Shown here piece by piece: positions 22,901 to 35,692 of a DNA stretch of 64,000 bases. The position numbers and the translations under genes are program-made. The notes beneath the pieces are model-generated. The model did not search any database and was not told the DNA's origin. It worked only from the letters and a program-made list of their open reading frames with translations. How positions within the stretch are numbered: position 1 is the stretch's first letter; each line of letters opens with the position of its first letter. The stretch is from Prillingera fragicola. Its lineage: Eukaryota > Basidiomycota > Tremellomycetes > Trichosporonales > Trichosporonaceae. The stretch lies in NCBI GenBank assembly GCA_002335605.1, contig BEDY01000001.1, positions 2,170,001-2,234,000 on the forward strand, given 5' to 3'.

Positions 22901-23106
22901 ACCTCTGCCTGGAGAGCGGTATTCCTCGTCTCGAACCCGGCCGCACGCTCTTTCGCGAGCTCGAGCTCGAGCCGCACACCCTGCACGTCAATGCTCGCCT
23001 GGTGCGCGGCGGCGCGGTACTGGGAGATTTGCTGGCGGAGCGAGTTGAGCTCCGAGGCCAGCGGGTGGCTGGCCGGAAGGGCCGGCGACGGGGGCGCGGG
23101 GGCCAT
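19922..23106 (-). CDS. Large charged coiled-coil protein, unknown function
   Basis: Three exons encode roughly 1,030-1,050 residues. ATG is at 23104-23106; the introns lie near 22840-22886 (GTGAGT) and 22526-22561 (GTACGT, with a branch GCTGAC). The first exons give long heptads (SELNSLRQQISQYRAAAH, SAKLDFTEQQLAASSLEL, EIEWERGERKRIEEQKRL). The centre holds more coiled coil (KDKQINSLQIHADEMEHAMG) and a cluster of Glu/Lys/Asp-rich low-complexity sequence with KGKKGKKGK. A shorter ordered part follows near the C-terminus. It looks like a scaffold or cytoskeletal adaptor by composition only. I do not recognise the family, and nothing catalytic is visible. Confidence 0.8.
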
Positions 23107-23399
23107 GCTAAAGTGTAATGTGTGCGGCCTAGGCCGCGAGTGGGGTGATAGGTGTAGGGAAAAGATGAGGAGAATGGGTGTTGTTGACAAGAGATGAGGA
23201 CGTGGATGGTTGAGGAGCTGGGGGTTGCCAGGCACGAGACACGCGACTTGACTACTACGACGTCTTTCACAATGCCATGAATGGCTGCTTCCATTCAGCA
23301 TGCACGCTCTGCATGCTCACTGCTCGATGCTCTCGTCATGTCGTATCGTGGGTGCATACTATAGCCTAAAATACAAAGTCCTGTACACGCGTATATGAT

Positions 23400-26300
23400 C
23401 TAATCGTGCAAAATCGCATTGGCAAACTTGGCCCCCAGGCGGCCAAGCTTGCTCTTGCCCTGCGGCGCGACATGGGCGCGACCGCCCGTAGCCCTCTTGG
23501 CCCGCTCGACAGCCTCGGCCTGCGAAATACCAATCGCGCGCTGCTGCTCGGCAAGCAGCGCCTGGAACTTTACGAGTCTGTCGCGCTGCTCCGTCTCGGA
23601 CAGCGTCGACGTCGACGCCACAGAGCTGGCCACACTGATGCGCTTCTTGGCCTGCCAGCGGCGGTCCTCGTGTATGTCGACGATATGGCCAATGCCGCTC
23701 TCGCGGAACGACGACGGGCGCACGCGGGGCTTGCCGCTCAGCGAACTGAGCGACACCGCACGCGTCAATTTTGACGCAGTGTGATTGAGCGCCTTCATCG
23801 CCTGCTCCTGCTGTGCGCCGAGGCCACCGTCAAGAGGAGCAGTGTTGGGCTGGCTCTCAATGAGCGTCGGCGCCTCAAGCGACCGCACAGAGTGATCCGA
23901 CGACTCGTCGGTCGAGTGGCGCGAGTGCTGGCTCGACGAATCCAGAGCCGGCACATCGTCCTCGGGCAACGACGCCAGGATCGTCTTGCTGGGCGTATGG
24001 CACATGGACGACCTGTTGTCCAACGAATGGATTGGGCTCTGCTCGCGCGAGAGCACGTCACGCGTCGACTCGGCGGGAGTCTGGGGGAAATGTGACGTGG
24101 CCTCTGAACTCGTAGGGCTCGACGCACGCACCGTGCCACCGGTAAGGGGAGTACCTGGTGTCCGAGGGGTAAGAAGAGCGTCGGCCGGGCGGATAGGAAG
24201 AGGCCGATCCGGCGGGGGGAGCATTGGCGGGAACCGATTGAGACGTCCAGATCCGGTACCAAGACGCGAAGGCGATCCCGGCGAGTTGCTCCTCGACGTG
24301 CTGCGCGAGCCGCGGGTGCGAACATGCGGCACCTGCGTAATGTCCAGCGCGTCCAGCAACTGATCCAGAGCTCGGTCCGAGACCGTCTCCTCGACATCCT
24401 CTGATCGAGCCTCCACGACATCCCGGGGTACGGTAAACGATTCGGGCCGAGGCCTCCGCTTGAGCGCCTCCATAGGAGGAGGCTCGACAATCACGGGCGT
24501 ATCAACGGGTCCGCCTGATCCGCCTGCTCCGGGAAACTGAGTCGTGCCCTGGGTCTCTGGCAACGATCCATGCGCGTTCGGTGGCGACATGTGGTGGGAT
24601 CTCTGACTACCGTCGTTGCTCATAATCGATCCGGGGCGGCGGTTATGGTTGCGCGTACTCGAGCCGCTCTTTGCCTGGTGAACAAGGTGAAGCGCACGGG
24701 CCTGCAGGTTACGCTCGCCGGCCAGGGTGGCAACCTCGTAAATGCCGATGCACGTGTTGAGGTCGAGGCGCTGGTGCAGGGCGTGAACCACAAGCTTGCC
24801 GAGGCGCTCAATCTTGTACTGCTTGGAGAGGAACAGCATGGCCGAGAGTACGGGCCCACGGTTCTGGAGGGGGGTGGCGAGCGAGAGTGTGTAAAAGTAC
24901 TGCACAAGAGCGACGCACACGGGCAGAGGCTCGGGGAGGTGCAACCTGTTGGGGGTCATGCGAGCGGGGCTTAACGAGCCAAGCAAGGCGTCGTTGATAT
25001 CCAACGTGGGCATGTCCTGCACGGCATCGGCGGCTTTGCGAGCCAGTGCTGCTTGCTGCTCGGCAAACCATGCCCAGCGCTCTGTCAAGATCTTGCGCGA
25101 GCACTTGATCCTGCGGCCGTCCTCGCACACAATGTCAAAGTCGGAGATGAGCTGCTCGTTGATCATGTTGAGGCCGACGTCCTGAGTCTGCTCAGACAAG
25201 AGGAGCTTGGGCGGGCGGTAGATGCCGTACGACTCGAGCTCGATAATCGCAAAGTGGTCGAGGTTGACTGAACGCTTGCCGTAGTCGACGGTGAGGTCCG
25301 AGGTGGCATTGCCAAAGATCATGAGACGGGCTGTGTTGGGGCACAGCACGATGCGGTTCCAACTGCCAGTCTGCAGCACAGGCGGCTCGAGGTGGCGCCA
25401 CGCAAAGGTCGATAGGTCGAGGGCCCAGATCGAAAAGGCCGCGGTCGTTGAGGCGAGATACAAACCACACAGGATGAAATGGTTTCCAACAATGCCACCG
25501 GTGGGGAATCGCAATCCCGGGGGCTGCGACGAGCCGTGCATGCGGCCCGACAAGTCCTCCATGTCGTAGTCTGGTGGGGAAACAAAGCGGTCCGAGGTGC
25601 AGTCGGGGACCTCGTCGCCGTCGAGTGGTGACAACACCTCGAGCTCGCGCCTGACCTTTGCAAAGTCATAGTTGGAGTAGCACCAAATGTCACCGCCCTG
25701 GCCCTCCTCGTCCAGCGAGTATGGCAAAGCCTGAGCCCCTGTGAGGGTGTGGAGATGTGATGGGACCACAACGCGAGAGTTGGACGAGGCAATGACACTG
25801 CGGTAGGCGCCTTTTGATCGCATGCCGTGAGATTCCGGCTGGTCAGTCTTCGATGTCCACACGCGGCGGCGCAGGTCAAACATGTTGATCTCATAGATCC
25901 ACGAGTTGTCACCGCGCTGGCCACCGGCGACAACAAGCTTGTCGCGCGAAACGGCAGACAAGTGGGCGTAGCGGGGTTGGGGGATGAGAGATGCGTCCTG
26001 GCTGGGTCCATGTCCGAGGTCGCTGTCGGGCGAGGGCTGGGGCAACCAGCGGCGAGTGCGGCAGTCAAAGAGCCAGATCTCGTTGTGGACTCTTGGCGAG
26101 TCGACCTCGCTCATGCCGCCAAAGAATACGAGCTTGTCCTCCCCTGGGATGTTAGCGATGCCAAGGTCACACAAGACGACTCACAAACATCCATCGAGTG
26201 AAAGTATCGCGGCCCAGGTCCCGGTCCAGCGTTCACGCGTGACCATGTTCGTGTAGCAACGTCCATGGCCCACATTTCTTCTGACAATCGCCTGGCCGAG

Positions 26301-26480
26301 ACGAGTTTTCCTCCATAGAGAAAGATTGTTGCGGGATGAGGGGCGGGGAGAGGGCACAGTGTCAAGGATGGGCCCTGCCGTTAGCTCTGGTCAAGGTGCA
26401 GCACGTACCGTCAGCGGAAGAGGGACCTCGCCCTTTGCCGTCTCAAACCAACTTGTGAGCTTGTCTGAGCCGTCTGTCAT
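23400..26480 (-). CDS. Kelch-repeat and BTB-like protein (Ral2-like)
   Basis: Three exons encode about 1,000 residues. ATG is at 26478-26480 (MTDGSDKLTSWFETAKGEVP) and stop TAG at 23400-23402. The N-terminal half has kelch blades: ATIFLYGGKLVSARRLSEEM, LVFFGGMSEVDSPRVHNEIW and LVVAGGQRGDNSWIYEINMF, each with the GG and spaced aromatic residues. A BTB-like segment follows (LISDFDIVCEDGRRIKCSRK, then LVQYFYTLSLATPL). The C-terminal third is Ser/Pro-rich and ends in a short coiled coil plus a basic tail. Kelch plus BTB in this order is found in S. pombe Ral2, which acts in Ras signalling, and partly in Mds3/Pmd1. The match to Ral2 is by architecture, so the role is inferred. Confidence 0.82.
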
Positions 26481-29400
26481 GGTGTTTTGATATTAGGGTG
26501 TGTTGGGGTTAAGAGGTTGGTCGCAGAGTCGGGCTGTGAATGTATGCGCAATCCTGCAAAAACACTGGCAGCTGTCGACGCACTGACCGCTGGCGTCAGC
26601 ATGGAGAACAACGAAGAGATGGAGAAAAAGTGACAGCCAGGACGCCAACTGGACCGATGCAGGAGTTGAACAGGCTTATGAAACGCAGGGAAAGAGCATT
26701 CCTGCGCCAAGCTAGCCATGGATCCATGGAGCAAGCCGGACCGCTCGCTGGCCGCCGTAGGCACTTCGGCCTAGCATGGCGCCAGCGCCACCCACCCACG
26801 GCGTGTGTACGGCAGCGCCAACATCATCTCGGGCAGCGTGCTTGCAGACTTGCACTGAGGCGGATGGTGGTGGAACGCGTCCACGCCATAATGGAAGGCG
26901 CGGGGTCGCATGCCGGCCGGCCAGACCGGGCATGGATATCCCCATGGGCAGTGACTCACAAGTGTGTATGCTGTTGTCGCTAGAACAATGGCAAACGTCC
27001 GTTCAGACTGTACGTGGCGTCGAGGAATCTCAACAAGTGGAGAAAGTGGTTGTTCTCTGCTGTTCAAGCGGGGGGCCGATGCTGCTGGGATATCGGGCGC
27101 TGCCGCGCTGTTGAGCCAGGCCCGTGCGACGAGCGAGAACGCTGTTGGACGAGAGAGATAGAAGCAAGAGGGCGAGAGATGGCGTAGATTGATGCAGATG
27201 TTCTGGGGGTGATGCACGAGCCTCCAGGTGGTGGGAAGGGGTGATGCCTATTGTGCAATGTCCGAGCGAGTGCGTGGGTTGCGAGTCGTGGGTATGCGAG
27301 CAAGAATGGTCTTTGGCAGTAATGGCCGAGAGTATGTACAAGAGAGAGAGAGCACAGCAGAATGCAGGTTTGCAGGATCAGAAGAGATGGGTAGTGGTGC
27401 TACCAGCAGTAGTAGTAGCTGGAGTGGCAGCAGTGGTGATCGCCAGCCCAGCCGGCCCAGCTCCTCCTGCTCTTCCTGCGATCCTGCTCTCCTCCTCCTG
27501 ACCGTCATGTGCCTCTTCTCTGGGGCCTTGGGCCTGCTAAGCCGTGTGCCGCAGACCGGTTTCGTGCTGCGATCATGCCCAACCCATCCGTCATTGTGCG
27601 TACTTCATGGGATGCCGAGCCGCGCCGCCTACGCCTCTCTAGCAGCGAAAGCGTGACACAGAGTGGAAGGAATATGCTCCTGCTCTCCAGGTCAAGGCAG
27701 CAGGAGAGAAGGAGCAGCAGCAGCAGCAAGGGAACAGCTTCTCTCTCTACGCGATGGATGCGGGAGGCACACCCAGGGACACAATTTCAGGCGCGATCAT
27801 GGTCGAGCCCTGACGAGCAAAAGGGTGTGGTCGTCTCCTGGCCATGCAGCGATGGGTGGGGGATGCTGCTGCTCTGCTCCTCCCTCCTACTCTTGCTGCT
27901 GTCTGCTCTTCTGGGCCGGTACGCGTTCCTCTTGTCACTCCAGTAGTGTGCACAACAACCCGGGGAACACCATGCCAGTCATACCACATACAGCCAAATG
28001 TATGACGCCAACACTACCCGTCTGTTCAGTGCCCAGCTGTACCCGCCAGTTGCGTCGGTTTGGGAATCCTGTACCCTACCCTATGCTTTGCCAGAACGCT
28101 GGAACCACACCCAGGACCACTCAAGCAGGCCCCAAGCACGACAAATGCCTCTTTGGAACCGGGCGTCTCGGAAGCGGGAGTGGCGGCGGTCGTTCATTTC
28201 ACGCCGACTACAACAGTACAGTACTGATCGCGCCTCCTGCTACCTGCTCCCCATGCATCCACAATAGGTGGTGCAAATACCGTCCCGGCCTGCGCCACTG
28301 TACTTCACGCTCACTGGCTCACTGGCCTGGATCCGCCCACCACGGCACTCGCTTGATCCCGATCAACCTTGTCCAAACCACATGTGCATGACCACTGCTG
28401 CACGCACTCACAAACTCTACGACCCTCACTTTCCCTGGCCCACCGACCCGGGAGGCAACGGCAGCGACAGTGCCAAAAATGAACAAGCCGCGGAGACTAC
28501 GCACTCTGACAGCGCCGCCGCACAAGACATGCATTCTCTGTCCATCAGGCCCAAGGCCCAAGGTCCCTCCGACGACGGCGGGTCAGTCGCCAGGTCCAAG
28601 GAAACTTCAAGGCCCCACAAAGGTCTCACTACTCACAAAACGCCAGGCGTTACTCAAGTGTCACCTCGGGAACGAGGATCAGAGCTTAGGTTGGCAGTTT
28701 ACGAGCGTGCGTGCGCACTCTTCTGCGCGTTGGTGGCCAGCTGGACCAGCGTGTGCGCATGCATTCGGTGCTGGCCATAGTAGAGAACAAGGTCTGCTCG
28801 ACTAGCCCCATCCGCGGCCGTGTTTCCACCGACGTGTGCTTACGACACGCTACTCACTTTGTGATCAACCATCGAGGCATGTGCCGAGATATTACGCAAT
28901 GGGTCAATTCCACCACACTGTCCGAGAAACGTTAATCGGTCAACGAGTAATGAAGGAAAAGCAGGGCAGTAGGGGTAGAGTCGGGCCGGACGCCACCCCG
29001 GCAATGAATGACATCCACATGCCTCACGAATGAATGCGTAGTCTGGATCCGTACAGAATGAACATTTAGAGTGTGCCGCTCATTGCGGATCCACCGGAAT
29101 TGCGCTGCATTCATTTCAGTGTCAATGGCGCCGGGACCAGCCCTGGCCCTGTTCATCTGGCTGCAGAAGCAAAAAAAGATTGACATGCCATGTCGGGGAA
29201 GACGCGTCGCGCGCAGCCATCTCTGGGCAAAACATCCTGGTTGGTAACCAACCTTGTGTCCGAACGACTCTCACGCGATCCCACGTCATGTCGCTCAGTG
29301 CCGTACAGTTGGCTGCATTTGCCCAAGCTACAGAGACAGTGTCGTACATGTACTGACAAAGTGTCGTACAGACTGCGCAGACCCCTAGCGTATGGGCCCG

Positions 29401-30290
29401 AATCTCACGACATTCACGAGACTAGCATCTAGCTCTGAGCCAAGTTGATCCCACAGTATTACGTTGCCCCGCTGGCGACACTAGTTAGGGGCTTGCAAGA
29501 GTTTCTTTTTCTTTTAGATTTCTGCAGACGCACCCTGTATCTATGAATTGTGGGAACCTAGTCTCGTCGCAGCCCGCAAAGCGCAGAACATGCCATGCCT
29601 AGTCCACATAACGTAACATGCAAGGGGTATTTCAGTGCGAGCCTCTGTGATCAGTGATTAAAACTCTTGATTCAATCGCGGCATAGCGGCTGCCATCGAG
29701 GTGGACGTCCCTGACCCCAGAAACCCCCCGCGGCGACAGTTCGATCGTAATGGTGGCATCGCAAGCCGCATTGAATATCTCGGTAACATCCAGTACATAT
29801 GTTTGGGCTGCCTGCTGGAATTGGACGCTCCGAGACAGCGGTATGCTCGCGCTCACACACGCTGCGTCGGAACGGGATATGGTGATGGCTTGGTGTGATG
29901 TGTCTGATCGCAACGACGCGCCTGGTTTTTGATTCCAAGGATCCGCCGTCGTTTCATGCTCGTGACGGCAGGGTGGCTGGCGTTGACTATGTACTGCGCT
30001 CGTATCAGGCGTCGGATGCTGTTACTGTTGTTCGGTCCACATTAAGCACTATGGTTTTGTCGGCACGATCGAGGACTGAAACTTCTCGATGTGGCTTGAT
30101 GACACAAAAGGTCGGCACGACCACAAATCAGTTGTGGGTGCTGTCAGTCTTGCAGCACGGCTTGGCATGGTAAGCCGCGTAAACAGTAGTGGGGCATGCG
30201 ATGCATGCAATGCGATGTGAGGGCAGAAGGGACGACAACAGGAGAAGGAAAGAAAACAGCAAATGTACAACTGCTCTTTGCGCATGCAAA
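26481..30290. other. 3.8 kb without a recognised gene
   Basis: The longest gene-free stretch of the window. Both strands carry several 60-240 codon frames, such as plus 27663-28391, but none shows a conserved motif, a consistent intron pattern or a biased composition I can support. GA-rich runs lie near 27330-27370. It should contain the kelch gene promoter and the 3' end of the deubiquitinase transcript. A long noncoding RNA or a fast-evolving gene remains possible. Confidence 0.4.
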
Positions 30291-32386
30291 CTACGCGGGC
30301 ACTCGCTTATAAAACCTGGACACCCGTCAGCAAAAGCTTTGGCAGCAAGAACGTACATAATGTAGGCTGGACGCGACTGTTGACGTTATGATCGCATGTG
30401 TGGGAGAAAATGTGCGTGTGATTAGCGAGGTGAAACACGACTCTACCCCTGGTACAGCCAAGGGTGAAAAATGGGGGACGTACAACGACATCGGCCTCAC
30501 TGGCTGGGTTAATCTTGCTGTCCTCACAGAACATCCACTTGTTGGACGAGCGCACGTAGGCCGTGTCTTCTTGTCAGCACAGCGAGCTGCGTGCAAACTT
30601 ACAATGTCCCGACGACAGTGTGCCCATGTGGTTGCTGACAGCGTACAAGTCATACTTGAATGGCCCGATCTGAGTCCTCGGGTCGTCCAGGTCTTCGGCG
30701 CCAGTAGGCTGGCGATGGGGCATGTATCGTGTGAGATCCAGGTTTTGCAGTGGGAAGATGACAGGCGTCTCCGACTTGTTCCAGAACCCGTTTGAAGAGG
30801 GGATGAAACGCTTGAGCTGGATAAGAAGCACTGGTGGCAGCCTCGCCAACGACAATGTCTTGGTGGCACGACGTGGCACCTTGCACTTTGGGCAGTTCCT
30901 GCAGTGTCAGAAATACTCCAGCGACGCTTCCTTGCGTAATAGGTGGCACAAAGGAACAGGAACACGCGATTTGTAACCAGCAGGAGGCACAGGAACTTGG
31001 AGTGCCAACTTACCACTTTTCATCTCCATCGAGAACCTCGGCCTTGACCCAGCGGTCAAACAGCTCGGGAAGCACCACCTTGCTCTTGCTCGAGGGCAAA
31101 TCCAAGGTCAGCCATTGGAACGGGTCGTACGTGGTCGACGTCTGCGTGGGGTCAGCATGGCAGACACGCAAGAGCACTCACAGTGTGGCACGTCAAGCAC
31201 TCCATCCTGTTGCGGTACTGGCCCTGGAAGAGGTCGACAATCAGACTGTCGTTGCGCATCTTGTAAATCTGCCACTCCTTGTCCGAGGCCTCGGGTACCG
31301 ACAAAGTCTCGAGCTGGCGCTCTCGCTCGGGCGTCATCTCAATAGGCTTGGGCTTTTGCTTGATCCGATTGAGATCCTCGTGCAGGCCGTCCATGACAAA
31401 CGACAGAAACTCTTGCGAGTCGTGCTGATCGCTACCGGCAAAGTCCTTTTTAAAGTTGATAATGCTCCTCCTAAACGTGTTGGGGGACAAAACGTGGTAG
31501 TTTTCGCCCCAAAGTGCCCTCAGCAACTCGGCAAAGGCATCTGCCAGGTCTCCCTTTGTGCCGAGAGGATTGTTCACGTTAATGTCGCGCTTGTAGAACC
31601 CGTCGAGGAAGAATCGCGTAAACGGCCACGTCGCACTCAGGCACTGAACGGTCGAGTTCATGTAGCAAGTACTGTCGTGAGCATTGCATCCCATGTCAAA
31701 ACTCACTTTCCAAGATTCCTCAGACCAGTCAAGCCCAGTTTCTGATCACGCCAGTAGCGCACGCCGCTGCTCGACGTAAAGCTGTCAATGGGCCGCGCGG
31801 CCGTGCTACGGGCGAGAGCACGCTGATCGTGGCGCTCGAGGCTGTGACCCACGGCGGCCGGCGGGGGCTGGGGCACGAGCGCAAGTGAATGCGCTTGTGG
31901 GTAGTCGATGGCAGGTCGCGCAGCAGTGTACCCAGAGTACGTCTGGGTGTTGTCCAAGTAGCCACTCTGTCTTCTGGTGCCGGCCCCGGGGTGGATGGAC
32001 GCGCGAGGCGGCGGTGAAATAGGTGCCTGCACCGCAGAGTAGGAGAGCGAGTTGGACGCCCGGTGGCTCCGTGCTGGTACAGCTGGAGGCCCTGGACGTT
32101 GCTGCTCTTGCGGCGCGACCTGCTGACCAGAGTACGAGTGAGTCATGGACTGTGGGTGAGAGCCGTAAAACTAATGTCAGCTATAGTATCGCCTCTGACG
32201 TACGTTTTGTGTAATGTCCTTGGTGTAACTGGCTGGCTGGTAGACGGCCTTTTCGCGATTCTTCCTCGCCTGCTCGGTAGACCCAGGCCGCATGGCATTG
32301 TTGGGCGGCCTCGTTTCGAGAGGCGAATGTCCATTCGAGCCGTTCTGCACTGGGTTGTAAGGCCGCGACTGCTCGCGCGCTGGGTA

Positions 32387-32420
<34 letters not shown>

Positions 32421-34701
32421 CGAAAGACCTCTTGGCCCTTCAGCATCCGCTGGTTGACAAACGCCTGCCAACCCTGGTAGCCGCCAATGAGGAGAGCCGG
32501 CACGCGGGGCAGAGGCTTGGTGAACTCGTTTTCGCTGATGATCTGGAGGAGCTGTCCCGCCGGGGTTTGTGGCTCGCCCTTGCGCGGGAAGCGAGTCGAC
32601 TTTGTGTCATAGATCACGACCAGGTCGTACTTGTTGCGCACCTTGAACGCCCTTTGCTGAGACTCGGGTTGAAGGGACAGAGCGTCTTCAAGGTCCGGAG
32701 ACGTCAGATTCGGCCGCTGAAGGATAGTTGGGTCGATGTAAACAACATTGACGTGGCAGCCTCGGTCATAGTAGTCGGAGCCAACATAGTTTGTCTGCTC
32801 CTCCAGCGGCCGCACGTCCAGCAACAGCACATCAATAGACAGGTTGAGAAAGTAGCCGCGTAGCGTCTCGGGCGTGATGCCGCTCGTAATTGGAAACTCG
32901 GGCACCTTGCTCCTTTCCGGCATGTTCGCAAATGTTGGAGCTCCGGCTGGTGCCGGGGCCGACGCACCAGAGGGCCGTGCGGTAGGAAACGTCAACGCGG
33001 AGGGCGGCGGCCCCGACTTGGACGAAGGGGGACGAGGCCCCGACATGGACGACTGTGAGCGATGCCCTGACGCATTCGACGAGTTGCTCAAGACTCGGCC
33101 CATGTCGTGTCCAATTGTGGCTGGTGGCGGCAATGGATCATCAACAGGAGACTTGACGACATGTTTCGTGGGTTCTGGTGGCGAAGAATCACGTGGAGGA
33201 GAAATATCGAGGCCCTTGTTGCTAATCTCTGGTGTGCTCGCCACACGCTTCATTGTGGCCATAAAATCGGGCTTTGGCGGTGAGGGCAACCGTGCGTCGT
33301 CGTCGTCGTCGTCATCGATTGGGCTGGGTCGTGAAGGAGGTGGAGGGAGCCTTGTACCCGGAATATCCTTGGGGACCGAAGGAAGCTGAGGAAACGCTGG
33401 CAATGACGGAAGTTCTGGTAACAAGTCTTCCACGGCAGGTGGTGGCCGCGTCGGGGGCTGAGGCAAGGGTGACTTGCTGGCGTCGCTTGAGGCCCTTGCC
33501 GTCGGCACCAGAGGGGGAGGCATCTCAAACTGCTTGCCAAACTCGCTGAGTGACGGGAAAGTCTGCTCAAACTTGCCCAATTCATCTGATGGACTGTTTC
33601 TCCGAGGTGGGGGCGATGGCAGACTTGAGTTGGCGTTGGCGGGGGACGTGACAAGGGACTGGAGAGGGGCAGTAGACCCGACGGGCGACTTGAGAGTTGT
33701 AGTAGATTGAGCTGGAGATTTGGCAGTTGCAGAAGATGGAGCAGTTGATGGTACAGCCGCGCCGGCTGCGACGCGCGAGGAGGGATGGGCAGAGGGGGCG
33801 GGTTGAGTATGTGCCGGCGCCTTGGTTGGGCTTCGCCGGCCGGCCACGCCGTTGCTGGCCGAGTGAGACGACGAACCCGTAGCTGTCTCTTCAACACCAT
33901 TTGGTGTCGTGGACGGAGGACGTGAAATTGCAGTAGCGGACGGGGGGCGAGGAAGCGCTGGTCGTGCGAACTCTGTCGAAGACCGGACAGTTGGTGCTGC
34001 TCGGGGGCCGCCAATGGCCTGCACATGCGGCGGCTTGGTGCCATAGTCGTGGCTTACTCGCTTTGACGAGCTGGCCACGTCCATGCCGCGACCACTGAGC
34101 GCTTTCATTCGGTCGGCAATCGATCCTCCAGGCTCGAGCTCCAGGGCCGGCGATGGTGTGTCCCTGTCTGTCAGTTCTGACCGGATTACTCAGTACGAAC
34201 CTCGCTGCAGAGCTGTCCGACGCTAGCTTGCTGGACGCGGGCAGAGAACTTTAGCGTCAGCATTCGTCGAATCTCGAATAGCATACCTCTTTGCAGCATC
34301 TTCGGCAGCCTTGAGCTCCTCCTTGAGTGCCTTTGCCTTGGACCTCGCCGTCTCCCAAGTCTGACGAGTCAGCTCCGTCGCACATTGCAGCACTGGCAGC
34401 TCACCGGCTTGAAGTCTGACATCCGCTTTGCCCACTGGGGATCGTTTGCCTTGGCCTCTTTGGTGGCAGGATGCAAGGCGCTGTATGAATAGGCGGTGGC
34501 GACGCGGCCATAGGCGACAAACATGTCGGCGGCGCTGCCTCGCCTCTCGGCTTGGCGCGCTGCCTCAATCTCCTTGAGCGCCAGGGCAAACCATGCCTTT
34601 GGGGTGCGGCCCTCCTTTGACCCGATTTCAAAGGCTGCCTTCTTGAGCTGCTCAAAAGGCTTGCCCTCGTACGTGGGCGGTGTGGATGCTGGCTGAGACA
34701 T
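30291..34701 (-). CDS. DOA4: Ubiquitin-specific protease, Doa4/USP8 type
   Basis: Thiol deubiquitinase acting at endosomes and recycling ubiquitin from cargo. ATG is at 34699-34701. The N-terminal helical MIT/USP8-dimer-like region is KAWFALALKEIEAARQAERR. A long Ser/Pro-rich linker follows, then a rhodanese-like domain (IDVLLLDVRPLEEQTNYVGS) whose active-site loop DTKSTR lacks cysteine, as in USP8. A poly-Gln stretch lies near 32391-32415. The USP domain has the Cys box GLRNLGNTCYMNS restored by an intron at about 31675-31709, a zinc CxxC pair (MECLTCHT and NCPKCK), and the His box YAVSNHMG...GHYTAYV. The last exons read SRPAYIMFYKRVPA and stop at 30291-30293. A 20 nt exon at 30357-30376 lies between introns of about 105 and 41 nt. 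Confidence 0.93.
32391..32415 (-). repeat. Short poly-Gln codon run in the deubiquitinase
   Basis: Pure to near-pure CTG/TTG repeat on the plus strand encoding about eight glutamines downstream of the rhodanese-like domain. Confidence 0.6.
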
Positions 34702-35692
34702 TGTCGAGGGTGGAGCAGCGTCGTGTCGGCTCTATCCAAGGCAAGCGGTGGCCAGTAGCCTGGAGGACGAGAACAAGGGCAACAGGAGAGGTTGCCTCCT
34801 TTTGCGTAGATGCGTGTAGTCTAGTGTAATGAGAGAATGGTGATGAATGACACAGCAAGAGCAATGAGCATCCACGGAGGTTGGGTAGCCTGCCCGCGGC
34901 GGCATCGGACAGTGTCCGCCAGCAATGACGTTTTGGTGCCGCTGCCCAGATTGTACTGCAGAGCGTAAGCATGCATTGCAGCTTGCATCTAACATTCTAC
35001 AGCTACTGCTATATGCTTGGGCACTTGTGCTACAGACAACTTGGCCACACAGGTGCATGTACGAGCTCGATTTCCAAAGCAGCTGCGACATGGCTGCGCA
35101 GGGAGTGCAAGCACTGCCTCGAAGTCGTTGGCTTTGGGCTCGTCAACAATTTCACTGTCTGGCTCCTGATTCATCCCATGACTCGACTCTACCAGGAGAT
35201 CTATCTTGTTTGTTGCGAACGACCTGAGAGACGTTGAGACAAAGCAGGCCCATCTGCCCATGAGACACTGATCGAATCCGACACTCGACCGCATCTCGGT
35301 CACAGTGTTGTTACACCGAAAATCAAAATACTTACCTCGCCTGAACCGTTTCAGTGGTCCTCACCCGTTTCCACCGGTTAGCCCAGGTGTTGCGCCCATT
35401 GCACAGCGACTCACAGTTCTCTCCAGGGGCAGACTTGGGCTTGTGCTGGCCAACCGGCTGGTTCACAGGCTGACTCTTTGGATCAGCTCCTGGGTCCCGC
35501 TTGGGACGCTGGGGCATCGCCTTTTTGATGGCCAGCGCGGCGTGCTTGGTGAACCTGCCTTTGGGGCGGGGGCAGTTAGAAGGCGGCGCAAGTGTTAGTG
35601 GGTGGGGAGGTGGGGAGGAGTTTGTGATTCAAAAGATACAATACATACACAACAAACCCTATGCCTATGAGATGCGTAACTCTTGTACGCTT
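34702..35692. other. Spacer between the deubiquitinase and oxygenase genes
   Basis: About 1 kb between same-strand genes. A small basic minus-strand frame of 61 codons with an ATG at 35515-35517 (MPQRPKRDPGADP...) ends at 35332, next to a GTAAGT near 35336. I do not recognise it and cannot confirm expression. Otherwise nothing stands out. Confidence 0.35.

Noticed and set aside
27663..28391. 242-codon plus-strand frame in the long spacer
   Set aside because: No conserved motif, a Cys/Ser/Arg-skewed chance composition, and overlapping open frames on the other strand.
30128..30290. Extended C-terminal frame of the deubiquitinase with a hydrophobic stretch
   Set aside because: Splicing 30316-30356 restores the expected AYIMFY ending and stop at 30291, so this stretch is 3' untranslated.
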